The position numbers and the translations under genes were made by a program. The notes beneath the pieces were generated by a model, which was not told the origin of the DNA, did not search any database, and was given only the letters and a program-made list of their open reading frames with translations. Of a stretch of 64,000 bases of DNA, positions 40,276 to 52,158 are shown in pieces. The DNA comes from Kosakonia oryzae (lineage in GTDB: Bacteria; Pseudomonadota; Gammaproteobacteria; Enterobacterales; Enterobacteriaceae), in NCBI RefSeq assembly GCF_001658025.2, contig NZ_CP014007.2, forward strand, positions 4,030,001 to 4,094,000, in the 5' to 3' direction. Each line of letters starts with the position of its first letter. Positions within the stretch are counted from its first letter, which is position 1.

Positions 40276-41248
40276 GCGCGAACGCTTTCTTGCCGATCTG
40301 CGCCACGCTGCGCGTGATATCGGTTTCTTCTACCTGATTAACCACGGCGTCGATGACGCACTGCTACACGCCGTCCAGCAAGAATCCCGACGTTTTTTCG
40401 CCCTGACTGATGAGCAAAAACAGCAAGTGGGGATGATCCACTCCCCCCATTTTCGTGGCTATAACCGCGCCGCTTCAGAGATAACCCGCGGGCAGCCGGA
40501 CTGGCGCGAGCAGTTCGATATTGGCGCGGAACGCCCGGCGCTGCTGCTGAGCGACAGCGATCCCGGCTGGCGACGTTTACAAGGCCCAAATCTTTGGCCG
40601 CAAGCTTTGCCAACGCTGAAACCCGCTCTGCTCGCCTGGCAAAAGGCGATGACCGGTATGGCCATCACGCTGCTGCGGGCGTTTGCCGAAGCACTGCAAC
40701 TACCTGCGGACGCCTTTGACGCGCTGTATGGCGATAAACCGAACGAGCATATCAAGCTGATCCGCTACCCTGGCCAGCATTCGACCCAGAGTGCGCAAGG
40801 CGTTGGTGCCCATAAAGATTCCGGCTTTCTCAGTTTTCTGCTGCAGGACGAGCAAAAAGGGCTGCAGGTAGAAGTCGAACCAGGCCACTGGATCGATGCC
40901 GTGCCGCTGGCAGGCAGTTTTGTCGTCAACATTGGCGAACTGCTGGAACTGGCTACCAACGGCTATTTGCGCGCCACCGTTCACCGCGTGGTTTCGCCCC
41001 CGGCGGAACAGCAGCGTTTGTCGATCGCTTTCTTCCTCGGCGCCCAGCTCGATGCGGTGGTGCCGTTGTACACCCTACCACCGAAGCTGGCGCAAGAAGC
41101 GCGCGGGCCGGAGAGCGATCCGCACAATCCGCTGCTGCGCGACGTCGGCTGGAACTACCTGAAAGGCCGCCTGCGCTCCCATCCGGATGTGGCGGAACGT
41201 TATTACCGCGATGTGCTGCGCGAACGCACTGAACAATTGATCGTCTGA
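40220..41248 (+). CDS. Fe(II)/2-oxoglutarate-type oxygenase (isopenicillin N synthase-like)
   Basis: 342-residue non-haem iron oxygenase of the double-stranded beta-helix superfamily (DIOX_N at residues 5-115, 2OG-FeII_Oxy at about 175-280). The facial triad is His198, Asp200 (AHKDSGF) and His255 (VHRVVS), and the 2-oxoglutarate-binding RxS is Arg266-Ser268. Substrate unknown. Start ATG 40220 with GGAG at 40210. It heads the cluster with a periplasmic binding protein and ABC importer, suggesting it acts on an imported compound, plausibly a sulfur-containing one, given the Met-type transporter and cysteine leader. It could instead be a generic plant-product oxygenase. Confidence 0.88.
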   Translation: MNATTLPILDLSRYTHGAERERFLADLRHAARDIGFFYLINHGVDDALLHAVQQESRRFFALTDEQKQQVGMIHSPHFRGYNRAASEITRGQPDWREQFDIGAERPALLLSDSDPGWRRLQGPNLWPQALPTLKPALLAWQKAMTGMAITLLRAFAEALQLPADAFDALYGDKPNEHIKLIRYPGQHSTQSAQGVGAHKDSGFLSFLLQDEQKGLQVEVEPGHWIDAVPLAGSFVVNIGELLELATNGYLRATVHRVVSPPAEQQRLSIAFFLGAQLDAVVPLYTLPPKLAQEARGPESDPHNPLLRDVGWNYLKGRLRSHPDVAERYYRDVLRERTEQLIV

Positions 41249-41273
41249 CCATAACAACACAGGAACACACATC

Positions 41274-42080
41274 ATGAAACATGCCGCTTTTACTCTGGCA
41301 GGGGTAGCACTGTCTCTTTCTCTGGTCTGGACTTCCGCCCAGGCAGAAGCACTGCGCGTCGCCGCCGACCCGGTACCGCACGCGGAGATCCTCAATTACA
41401 TCAAAAAGATCGATCCGAAACTGGATCTGAAAGTGGTTGAATTAACCAATGGTGCCAATGCTAACGAGCTGTTGGCGAACGGCGATGTCGATGCCAACTA
41501 CTTCCAGCATGTGCCTTACTTGAAGGATCAGGAAAAGGCGCTGGGCAAGACTTTTGCCGTTGCCGCGACGGTACACATTGAACCGCTCGGCATCTATTCA
41601 CATAAATACAAGGATTTCAAATCGCTGCCGAATAACGCCAAAGTGGCCGTGCCGAATAATGCCACTAACCTGAGCCGCGCCCTGTTCCTGCTACAAGCCC
41701 AGGGGTTGATCAAGCTCGACAGCAAGTTCACCGATCCGGCCACCACCCTGGCGACGCCGAAAGACATCGCGCAGAACCCGAAACATTTGCAGATCCTGGA
41801 GATTGAATCGCCGCAAATCCCGCGCTCGCTGGATGATGTCGATCTGGCGGTGATCAACGGCAACTACGCGCTGGAAGCAGGGCTGAGCCCGGCGAAAGAT
41901 GCGCTCGGTCTGGAGAGTGCGAAGCACAATCCCTATGCCAATATTCTGGTCACCAACCCACAACTGGCCAACGATCCGCGCATCAAAGAACTGGCCAAAG
42001 ATCTGACCTCCCCGCAGGTCGCGGCGTTTATCCGCAAGCAATATAACGGTTCCGTGATCCCGGTTGCGCCGCAGTCATGA
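41274..42080 (+). CDS. MetQ/NlpA-like periplasmic substrate-binding protein
   Basis: 268-residue binding protein of the NlpA/MetQ family. A signal peptide (residues 1-24, ending SAQA before EALRVAADP) precedes the fold, and the family segments [29 protein letters not shown] and [17 protein letters not shown] are clear. There is no lipobox cysteine, unlike MetQ and NlpA, so it is probably soluble in the periplasm rather than lipid-anchored. The stop overlaps the ATPase start by four bases. Confidence 0.9.
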   Translation: MKHAAFTLAGVALSLSLVWTSAQAEALRVAADPVPHAEILNYIKKIDPKLDLKVVELTNGANANELLANGDVDANYFQHVPYLKDQEKALGKTFAVAATVHIEPLGIYSHKYKDFKSLPNNAKVAVPNNATNLSRALFLLQAQGLIKLDSKFTDPATTLATPKDIAQNPKHLQILEIESPQIPRSLDDVDLAVINGNYALEAGLSPAKDALGLESAKHNPYANILVTNPQLANDPRIKELAKDLTSPQVAAFIRKQYNGSVIPVAPQS

Positions 42081-42868
42081 TTGAGATTGAAGGGCTGAGT
42101 AAAATCTACGCCGGAGCAGGCCGACCGGCGTTAAAAGAGGTGTCGCTAAGCGTACCGAAAGGCGCGATTTACGGCATCCTCGGGCGCAGCGGCGCAGGGA
42201 AAAGTACGTTGATCCGTTGCCTTAATCTGCTGGAGCGGCCCACTGCGGGCCGCATTATCGTGAACGGTAATGACATCACCCAACTGGATAAGGCCGGGCT
42301 TCGCGAGCACCGTCTGCGCACCGGCATGATTTTCCAGCACTTCAATTTACTGCATGCGCGTACGGTCGCCGATAATGTCGCTGTGCCGCTGGAAATCGCC
42401 GGTGTAGCGAAAGATCAGCGTCAGGCGCGCGTAGAAGAACTGCTGTGGCTGGTGGGATTAAGCGAAAAAGCGCACGCCTTCCCGTCACAGCTTTCCGGCG
42501 GACAAAAGCAGCGTGTCGGCATTGCCAGAGCGCTGGCGGCGCACCCGGATGTGCTGCTGTGCGACGAAGCCACCAGCGCGCTGGATCCGGAAACTACCGC
42601 GTCAGTGCTGGAGTTACTGGCAGACATCAACCAAAAACTGCAACTCACCATTGTGTTGATCACCCATGAACTGGACGTGGTCAAAACGCTGTGCGATCAC
42701 GCGGCGCTGCTGGAAAATGGCGAAGTCATAGAGAGCGGGAAAATCGCTGATTTGCTGGTTGCTCCGTGGTCGCGGTTGCGCCAGGCGCTGCTGCACGATC
42801 CGCAGGCAGAACAGGCATTTCTGGCTCGTCATGGTGTGACCGGGAGGCCGTTATGTGGGGTCGCATGA
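42077..42868 (+). CDS. MetN-like ABC ATPase lacking the ACT/NIL domain
   Basis: 263-residue ATPase. Walker A is GRSGAGKST (about residues 36-44), signature LSGGQKQR (about 141), Walker [12 protein letters not shown], and the H-loop THELDVV. It begins [11 protein letters not shown] as in MetN, but the C-terminal regulatory domain of E. coli MetN (343 residues), through which methionine inhibits transport, is missing. It is translationally coupled to the binding protein and overlaps the permease gene by 16 bases. Confidence 0.9.
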   Translation: MIEIEGLSKIYAGAGRPALKEVSLSVPKGAIYGILGRSGAGKSTLIRCLNLLERPTAGRIIVNGNDITQLDKAGLREHRLRTGMIFQHFNLLHARTVADNVAVPLEIAGVAKDQRQARVEELLWLVGLSEKAHAFPSQLSGGQKQRVGIARALAAHPDVLLCDEATSALDPETTASVLELLADINQKLQLTIVLITHELDVVKTLCDHAALLENGEVIESGKIADLLVAPWSRLRQALLHDPQAEQAFLARHGVTGRPLCGVA

Positions 42869-43524
42869 GCTGGGAGGATCTCTGGCCGCTGCTGTTAAAC
42901 GGTTCGCTGGAGACTATTTATATGGTCGGCCTGTCGGCACTCTTTACCGTGCTGATTGGTCTGCCGCTGGGCGTACTGCTGTTTATTTCCCGCAGCAATG
43001 GCTTAGCGCCGATGCCAAAGCTGAATGCGCTGCTCGGTACGATTATCAACATTGGTCGCTCGCTGCCATTTATTGTGCTGTTGATTGCGCTGATTCCATT
43101 TACCCGGTTACTGATAGGAACCACGCTGGGCAGTACCGCCGCCGTCGTGCCGGTGACCATTGGCGCATTTCCCTTCTTCGCGCGCCTGACGGAAACCGCG
43201 CTCGACGAAGTGGATTACGGGCGCATTGAAGCCATTTTATCCATGGGCGGTAACCTCTGGCATGTGATTGTAAAAGCGCTGTTGCCGGAAGCGCTTCCCA
43301 CGCTGCTGGCCGGGATTACCTTAACGGTGGTAATGCTGATTGGCTTCTCATCGATGGCGGGCGTAATTGGCGGTGGCGGGCTGGGCGATTTAGCCATTCG
43401 CTACGGCTATCAACGCTTTAACAACCAGGTCATGTTCGGCACCGTGATTATCCTGGTGGCGATGGTACAGGGCGTTCAGATGTTGGGAGATCGCCTGGTT
43501 CGCCGGCTGGCGCACCGCCGATAA
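42853..43524 (+). CDS. MetI-like ABC permease
   Basis: 223-residue permease with five transmembrane helices and the EAA-type loop [20 protein letters not shown], typical of the MetI family. Two starts are possible: ATG 42853, backed by a GGGAGG site and overlapping the ATPase by 16 bases, or ATG 42865 ([10 protein letters not shown]), which gives the usual ATGA overlap. Last gene of the oxygenase-transporter operon; pdeB follows after 210 bases with its own start. Confidence 0.88.
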   Translation: MWGRMSWEDLWPLLLNGSLETIYMVGLSALFTVLIGLPLGVLLFISRSNGLAPMPKLNALLGTIINIGRSLPFIVLLIALIPFTRLLIGTTLGSTAAVVPVTIGAFPFFARLTETALDEVDYGRIEAILSMGGNLWHVIVKALLPEALPTLLAGITLTVVMLIGFSSMAGVIGGGGLGDLAIRYGYQRFNNQVMFGTVIILVAMVQGVQMLGDRLVRRLAHRR

Positions 43525-43734
43525 GCTGTTCCGGCGTTTCTTTGTCCCAAAAACCGGGAAAGAGACGCCGTTTATCCCTTCTTGTTTGATAAAAATTTCT
43601 TAGCTAACCTGCACCACAGACTCTTTTTTCCTCTACCTGCTCATCCTGAAAGAAAACAATCGCTGCCGCGTGATATAACATTTGCGGGTGAAAGATACGC
43701 TATGTTTATCAGTATCAAAGAGGGATTTTTGATC

Positions 43735-45309
43735 ATGACTAATCGACGGCTGATAACTCTTATTATCGCGATTATGGCGCTCGCGCTGATCCTGCCGCCA
43801 GGGCTGAGTATCTGGATGACCCATCGCCAGGCTAAAGAAACGTTTATGGATCAGCTTGAAACTTACTCAAAGCTGGCGGATATGCGCACACTGCGTGTCG
43901 TTAACGAAAGTAAAACGGCGCTCCGGCAACTGGAAAACTGGCGAGGCCCGGTTTGTACCGCCGACCATCTGCTGGAGATGCAACGCGCTTCTTACGCCCA
44001 TCGCTATGTGCAGGAAGTCTTATACGTTGACGCTCTTCAGCCGCACTGTTCATCGTTGCAAAACGGCACCTCGACATCTCCCTTTCCACCGCCCAGGAAA
44101 ATTACTGCAGATGGCTTTCGCGTCTGGCTTACTCGTCACAATGATTTGGGTTTATCGCGGAACATGATTGCCATCGGCAATGAGCATTATGTCGTGATGG
44201 TCGATCCCCAGTCGCTTATCGATATCCTCTCTTACGGCTCGCTTCCGCTGCACTTCTCGCTGGTCAATACCAGCACCCGGCAAATCATCGCGGGTGGTAC
44301 GGAGATCCCCAGTGCCGTGCTTGAGCAGATAGCGCAACGTGCGCAAACAACAGAGCATTTCCGGGAATCAACCTACCACATTAAATACGATGCCAGCCTG
44401 GGGCTGGCCACCGTGACATGGATGCCGGACACACCGCTGGAAAACAACTGGCATCGTTTATTGACTATTTGGGTTCCGTTTAGCTTGCTGATGAGTTTAT
44501 TGCTCGCCTTCGTTTTACTCAAAGTACTGCGTCGGCTGCAATCGCCGCGCTATCAGTTGCAGGAGGCCATCCATCGCCGTGAAATCATGGCGCATTACCA
44601 GCCGATTATGGCGCTGGAGAGCGGGCGTATCGTCGGAGCCGAGGCGCTGGCGCGCTGGCAGCAAAAGGATGGCTCTTTTCTGTCGCCAGATATTTTTATC
44701 CCGCTGGCAGTACACAGCGGCCTGATGCCGCAATTAACCAGGCTGATGATGGAAAATGTGTTTGCCGATATGGGGTCATGGTTGCAACAACACCCGGAGC
44801 AGCATATCTCTGTCAATCTGGAACCCGCCGATCTGCTGGATCCGGGCCTGCCGGCGCTACTCGCGGAATTACTACAACGCTGGCAGCTTTCGCCATCGCA
44901 AATCGCCTTAGAACTGACCGAGCGAGGTTTTGCCGATCCGGCCGTCAGCGGCCCGGCGATCAACACGCTGCGTGCCGCAGGCCATGCGATCTACATTGAC
45001 GATTTCGGTACCGGTTATTGCAGCCTGAGCTACCTGCAAAACCTCGACGTCGATACCATTAAAATCGATAAATCGTTTGTCGATGCGCTGGAGCAAAAAA
45101 CCGTGACGCCGCACATTATCGAGATGGCAAAAGCCTTAAAGCTGGCGATGGTTGCCGAAGGTATCGAAACCGAAGCTCAGTTGCAGTGGCTAAAACAGTG
45201 CGGCGTGGAGTACGGGCAAGGCTGGCTTTACAGCAAAGCGCTACCGGCGGAGGAGTTTATTCGCTGGGCGGAAAATAACCTTCATGAGAAAGGGCTCTGC
45301 TACTGTTAA
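43735..45309 (+). CDS. pdeB: PdeB (YlaB), CSS-motif cyclic-di-GMP phosphodiesterase
   Basis: Inner-membrane c-di-GMP hydrolase; promotes motility over biofilm. The start at 43735 gives 524 residues. A transmembrane helix (8-28) precedes a periplasmic CSS-motif domain containing PVCTADH and HCSSLQ, whose cysteines form a DsbA/DsbB-dependent disulfide; a second helix lies at about 245-265. The EAL domain fills the C-terminus, with GAEALARW, NLEP, ELTERG, DDFGTG and DKSFVDAL all intact, so it should be catalytically active. It resembles E. coli YlaB (516 residues). Confidence 0.94.
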   Translation: MTNRRLITLIIAIMALALILPPGLSIWMTHRQAKETFMDQLETYSKLADMRTLRVVNESKTALRQLENWRGPVCTADHLLEMQRASYAHRYVQEVLYVDALQPHCSSLQNGTSTSPFPPPRKITADGFRVWLTRHNDLGLSRNMIAIGNEHYVVMVDPQSLIDILSYGSLPLHFSLVNTSTRQIIAGGTEIPSAVLEQIAQRAQTTEHFRESTYHIKYDASLGLATVTWMPDTPLENNWHRLLTIWVPFSLLMSLLLAFVLLKVLRRLQSPRYQLQEAIHRREIMAHYQPIMALESGRIVGAEALARWQQKDGSFLSPDIFIPLAVHSGLMPQLTRLMMENVFADMGSWLQQHPEQHISVNLEPADLLDPGLPALLAELLQRWQLSPSQIALELTERGFADPAVSGPAINTLRAAGHAIYIDDFGTGYCSLSYLQNLDVDTIKIDKSFVDALEQKTVTPHIIEMAKALKLAMVAEGIETEAQLQWLKQCGVEYGQGWLYSKALPAEEFIRWAENNLHEKGLCYC

Positions 45310-45338
45310 AAGAGTTTTAACAACGCGGAGGAAGCACA

Positions 45339-45884
45339 ATGAAAAAGCAATCCTGGCCGCTGCACGATGTCCGGCACTGGCTGGAGCCTGGCCCGGTGGT
45401 ACTGCTGAGCAGCCACTGGCAAGGGCGAAATAATATTATGACCTTAGGCTGGCACACGATTCTGGAGTTTTCCCCTTCGCTGGTCGGCTGCATGATTTCC
45501 GCTGGCAATGCCAGCTTCGAACGCATCCGACAAAGCGGAGAGTGCGTCATTAACCTGCCTGAAGCCAGCATGATCGACACCGTTTCCCGCATTGGTAACT
45601 GTACGGGCGATGAGGTCGATAAGTTTGCTCAATTTGGACTGACGGCAGAAAAAAGCGAGCATGTGGCCGCGCCATCCATTAAAGAGTGCTACGGCCAGTT
45701 TGAATGCCGCCTTTATGACGACGCAATGGTGGATACTTACAACTTCTTTATTTTTGAAGTGGTTGCTGCGCGGGTAAACCGCGAACCTGCGTGGCCGCAG
45801 ACGCTGCATTACACCGGTGACGGCGTGTTCCGTACCGATGGCGATGTGCTTGAGCGCAAAGCGCTCTTCACCAAAGTCTCCTGA
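45339..45884 (+). CDS. Flavin reductase-like (split-barrel FMN-binding) protein
   Basis: 181-residue flavin reductase domain protein (PF01613-type), starting at 45339 with an AGGAAG site. The conserved pattern PVVLLSSHWQGRNNIMTLGWHTILEFSPSLVGCMISAGNASFE corresponds to the FMN-binding beta-barrel. Such proteins reduce FMN with NAD(P)H or serve as partners for monooxygenases; no monooxygenase lies nearby. It starts 29 bases after pdeB and may be co-transcribed; convergent with ybaA. Confidence 0.85.
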   Translation: MKKQSWPLHDVRHWLEPGPVVLLSSHWQGRNNIMTLGWHTILEFSPSLVGCMISAGNASFERIRQSGECVINLPEASMIDTVSRIGNCTGDEVDKFAQFGLTAEKSEHVAAPSIKECYGQFECRLYDDAMVDTYNFFIFEVVAARVNREPAWPQTLHYTGDGVFRTDGDVLERKALFTKVS

Positions 45885-45892
45885 GTGTCACA

Positions 45893-46246
45893 TTACTCAT
45901 CGAGCACCGGCACAAAGCCACCGTATATCATGCGTTTACCGTCAAAAGGCATCGCATTACCCAGTTCGCGCATGCGGGGATCGGCCATCATTTTTTGATT
46001 CGCCATATCGCGCACCTCTTTGGACGGGTATTCAATCCAGCTGAAGACGACCGCTTCGTGGTCTTCAGCTTTTACCGCCATGCGAAAATCGGTGAGTTTG
46101 CCATCCGGTACGTCATCAGCCCAACATTCGACAATGCGTGTTGCGCCGAACTCTTTGAAGATCGGTGCCGCTTTCGCCGCAAGCTGGCAATACGCCTCTT
46201 TTTCATCCTCCGGCACTGCGACCACAAAACCATCGACATATTTCAT
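45893..46246 (-). CDS. ybaA: YbaA, DUF1428 protein
   Basis: 117-residue protein, near-identical to E. coli YbaA (MKYVDGFVVAVP start, KMMADPRMRELG...MPFDGKRMIYGGF end). It has a ferredoxin-like dimeric alpha-beta-barrel fold by family and no established function. Convergent with the flavin reductase gene, 8 bases apart. In E. coli it lies close to ffs; here the lacZ-to-yczR block is inserted between them. Confidence 0.94.
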   Translation of the reverse strand: MKYVDGFVVAVPEDEKEAYCQLAAKAAPIFKEFGATRIVECWADDVPDGKLTDFRMAVKAEDHEAVVFSWIEYPSKEVRDMANQKMMADPRMRELGNAMPFDGKRMIYGGFVPVLDE

Positions 46247-46305
46247 GCATCAATCCCCGCATGACTGCGCAGCGGGACAACCCCGCCGCATCAGACCCGA
46301 TAAGT

Positions 46306-49478
<3,173 letters not shown>

Positions 49479-49484
49479 AAAGCA

Positions 49485-50567
49485 TTAGCGCCGATCCAGC
49501 ATGGCAACCTGCTGCGCCAGTTCACTCAGTTGCCTGGCAAGGGTTTCACCGCTGCGGATCTGCCGTTCGCACGCCGGAGCGGTAGACGAGCGTTCGATCA
49601 GCGTAACGGGCAGCCGAGTCTGACTGAGGGGCAAGTCCACGTCGGGCGGGTTAAGCAGCCAGTCCACGCTACGCTCACCAGCATCTTTAAACGCCTGGTG
49701 CACCGTGGTCAGCGGCGGAGAAAACCAGGCGCTGTCCGCCGTGTCGTCATACCCCACCACTGAAATCTGGCCTGGCACAGCAATCCCCTTTTCGGCACAG
49801 GCGCGCATCACGCCGAGCGCCATCTGATCGTTAGCCACCAGAATCGCCTGCGGCAGCCGGGGGCCCGCCAGCAGCAGATGGGCTTTTTCATATCCCGACG
49901 CGGCGCTCCAGTCCCCGTGCTCGCTGGCGCAGGGGTTCAACTTCGCCTGCGCTAACGCCGCCAGCCAGCCGCTAAAACGGGCGCGGGCTGAAACTGAACT
50001 CTGCGGTCCGCCCAGCAGGGCAATACGCTGATGGCCTTGCGACAGTACATGTTCCACACCCAGTCGCGCGCCCTGCTCCGCATCAAATACCAGGCTGTTA
50101 ACGGCCGCCTTATCACTGACATCCAGAAACAAAACCGGCGTCGGCTGCGCCTGCGCCGCTAACTGCTGCGCCAGCGCATCCTCCAGCGGAACATTGATGA
50201 GCACGCCTTCCACACGCTGTGCCAACAACTCTTGCAATGCCGCGCTACAACTGGCCGCGTCATGCTGCTCAAGCATCGAAATAATGACACTCGCGGAGGC
50301 AAGACCAGCGCGGGATTTCACCGCCGAGGCAATTTGTGACGGCGCATGGAGCGCCAGATCGGTAGTCAGTAGCCCCAGCGTTCTGCTGCGTTTGCCCGCC
50401 AGTTGCTGGGCACCACGATTGGGAACATAGTGCAGCGCGGCCATTGCGGCGAGCACCTTTTCACGGGTACGAACTGAGACATGGGCCGCATCATTGATCA
50501 CCCGGGATACGGTCTGGTAAGAGACGCCTGCATAGCTGGCAACGTCGTAAAGTGTGATAGTTTTCAT
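49485..50567 (-). CDS. lacI: LacI, lac repressor
   Basis: Tetrameric repressor of lacZ, 360 residues as in E. coli. Start at 50567 (MKTITLYDVA). The DNA-reading helix is YQTVSRVINDAAHVS (residues 17-31), where Tyr17, Gln18 and Arg22 match E. coli LacI and thus predict the same operator bases. The inducer-binding core follows, and the C-terminal LARQLSELAQQVAML is the leucine-heptad tetramerisation helix. Its operator-like site lies 54 bases upstream. Confidence 0.95.
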   Translation of the reverse strand: MKTITLYDVASYAGVSYQTVSRVINDAAHVSVRTREKVLAAMAALHYVPNRGAQQLAGKRSRTLGLLTTDLALHAPSQIASAVKSRAGLASASVIISMLEQHDAASCSAALQELLAQRVEGVLINVPLEDALAQQLAAQAQPTPVLFLDVSDKAAVNSLVFDAEQGARLGVEHVLSQGHQRIALLGGPQSSVSARARFSGWLAALAQAKLNPCASEHGDWSAASGYEKAHLLLAGPRLPQAILVANDQMALGVMRACAEKGIAVPGQISVVGYDDTADSAWFSPPLTTVHQAFKDAGERSVDWLLNPPDVDLPLSQTRLPVTLIERSSTAPACERQIRSGETLARQLSELAQQVAMLDRR

Positions 50568-50620
50568 GGCGTTCCTGGCAGCAAAGGGATCATTAGTATA
50601 CCCGTTTTGCCCAGGTCTGC

Positions 50621-50638
50621 TTGTGAGCGCTTCGTGAA
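50621..50638. promoter_or_regulatory. Second LacI operator, upstream of lacI
   Basis: TTGTGAGCGCTTCGTGAA shares a 14-base run with the lacZ operator, in the opposite orientation. The spacing between operators is about 1,228 bases. It lies before the lacI start and could allow autorepression or looping. Confidence 0.75.
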
Positions 50639-50685
50639 AAATAACAGGAATTACGACAACCGGTAAAAAAATATATTGCGTGGGA

Positions 50686-50720
50686 TAAAAAGAAATATCG
50701 GCGAACCACAAGGCTCGCCG
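50686..50720 (-). terminator. Terminator of the small gene pair
   Basis: Six-base stem CGGCGA/TCGCCG (50699-50704 with 50715-50720), followed on the minus strand by ATATTTCTTTTT. It lies 105 bases downstream of the 50825 gene and between it and lacI, and is read in the direction of those genes. Confidence 0.7.
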
Positions 50721-50824
50721 GAAACATCATCCGTAATGTGTTTTGAGATGGTTCTGTAGAGTTATTATGAAACAATCATCACAGTTTTTAATGCAATTTA
50801 AATGACGGTTTCATGACAACAAGG

Positions 50825-51043
50825 TTACTGCTGGCGAGGAATAGGAAATCCTTTTATTGAAATAATAAAACTGTTTCCCTCTTTTTTTATTTTTGCGCCA
50901 GCGTCACACCAGTCCGATGCGATACGAAAAAACTCATCACTTCCGATATTCCAGTCCAGTCGTACTTGTTTAACAAAGCCTGAGCGCAACATCGCGCAAG
51001 CTTCGCCGTAGTTACTGGCGGTTGATAGCAGTTGTTGGTTCAT
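50825..51043 (-). CDS. Small protein of unknown function
   Basis: 72-residue protein (MNQQLLSTASNYGEAC...) with no recognised family. The C-terminal half alternates Lys and hydrophobic residues (DAGAKIKKEGNSFIISIKG), suggesting an alpha-beta fold. It overlaps the upstream gene by four bases (ATGA) and is probably its functional partner. Without homology I would not assign a role; a toxin or accessory factor of the neighbouring ribbon-helix-helix protein is possible. Confidence 0.65.
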   Translation of the reverse strand: MNQQLLSTASNYGEACAMLRSGFVKQVRLDWNIGSDEFFRIASDWCDAGAKIKKEGNSFIISIKGFPIPRQQ

Positions 51044-51291
51044 TTTTTCTTCTTCAGGAGTTTACGTAATGCTTTGATCTCTTTGGGAGTGAACGGAGTT
51101 GCACTCTCTTCTTCCGTGTGCTGGTTGTCAATGTCATCTTCCGAGACTCCCGCCTCTTCCGCTGCTTCGAACGCCAGCAGCAGCAGTTTTTCTGTCGCCG
51201 TGCTTAAATTTTCACTATTTACTTCTGCATAATGACGCAGCTTTTCTTTTAGCGCTTCATCAATTTTGACGTTTAATACTGCACTGGCCAT
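51040..51291 (-). CDS. Ribbon-helix-helix-like DNA-binding protein
   Basis: 83-residue protein. Residues 1-45 (VLNVKIDEALKEKLRHYAEVNSENLSTATEKLLLLAFE) fit the ribbon-helix-helix pattern of an N-terminal strand followed by two helices, as in antitoxins and Arc/MetJ-type regulators. The C-terminus is acidic then ends with a very basic LKKKK tail. Translationally coupled to the 72-residue gene. The pair sits between lacI and a GNAT gene with a 200-base AT-rich upstream gap, and may be an acquired regulatory or toxin-antitoxin module. RHH assignment is by pattern only. Confidence 0.6.
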   Translation of the reverse strand: MASAVLNVKIDEALKEKLRHYAEVNSENLSTATEKLLLLAFEAAEEAGVSEDDIDNQHTEEESATPFTPKEIKALRKLLKKKK

Positions 51292-51494
51292 GATTATCCC
51301 TTCTTGTATGAATAAACATGCTAATTAATACACGAACTTATGAAACCGATCCAGATTTATATTTCAAAATTATAACAGGGCGAAAAATCCCCATAAATAA
51401 TCTGCCCTATATTTATGACAGAAAAATGAAGATAATATTTCAATTAAATGACACTATAATTTAAAACGAATAAATATATGCTAATCGCGGGAAT

Positions 51495-51525
51495 AAAACC
51501 CGCCAGCGCGTACGCTGGCAGGTTT
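51495..51525 (-). terminator. Terminator after the GNAT gene
   Basis: Eight-base stem (CGCCAGCG with CGCTGGCA, one wobble) extended by AAACC/GGTTT, followed on the minus strand by TTTTATTCC; its stem touches the gene's stop codon at 51525. Confidence 0.75.
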
Positions 51526-52070
51526 CAGTGGTGCAGTTGATTCCATTTTTCGCGGGTTATCTCCCACAGCTCCGTCTCCAGCTCCCCGGAAACGTACTCA
51601 CCTTTTTGCAGGCGAACCAGGCGCATACCGCTGCGTTGAGAAAGTCGCTTCGAACGATCGTTGGCGACAGCTTTGGGCGCACGCAATACATCGCGCCCGA
51701 GCGCGTTAAACCAAAAATCCGTGACTGCATGGCAGGCCTCCGTCATATACCCCTGCCCTTGCCACTCGGGAGCCAGCCAAAATCCCCGGTTATTGTCCGG
51801 CGTATCCATCAGGCAGATCACGCCCATGAGTTCATCGGCATTTTCTTTACGTCGCAACGTCCAGAACCAGCCTTTCCCTGCGCGCGTTGCCGCCAGTGCA
51901 ACATTATCGACATAGTTCTGCGCTGCGTTATCCGGATAGGGCCACGGAACACTGGCAACCAGATAACGGACAATCTCCCAGCGAGGGAAAATGCGCTGAA
52001 TTTGTGTGGCATCTTCCGATGCCAGCGGTTTGAGAATTAGACGTGCCGTTTGAAGCTCTGGTGTCGTCAC
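51525..52070 (-). CDS. GNAT N-acetyltransferase (RimJ/RimL-like)
   Basis: 181-residue acetyltransferase with a GTG start at 52070 preceded by AAGGAG. The N-terminus TARLILKPLASEDATQIQRIF is the classic opening of RimJ-type GNAT enzymes; the core segment NRGFWLAPEWQGQGYMTEACHAVTDFWFNALG contains the acetyl-CoA-binding GQGYMTEA loop, and the later VANDRSKRLSQRSGMRLV matches the SRALRLG-type signature. Target unknown. It may acetylate a protein or a small molecule. Confidence 0.85.
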   Translation of the reverse strand: MTTPELQTARLILKPLASEDATQIQRIFPRWEIVRYLVASVPWPYPDNAAQNYVDNVALAATRAGKGWFWTLRRKENADELMGVICLMDTPDNNRGFWLAPEWQGQGYMTEACHAVTDFWFNALGRDVLRAPKAVANDRSKRLSQRSGMRLVRLQKGEYVSGELETELWEITREKWNQLHH

Positions 52071-52158
52071 AGGTGATCGCTCCTTTTCTTCCTGAGAGAA
52101 GCAAGTATTGCAGACGCTCCGCCAGATCAGGTTTTTTTTCGCTGTATTAACGAAAAAA

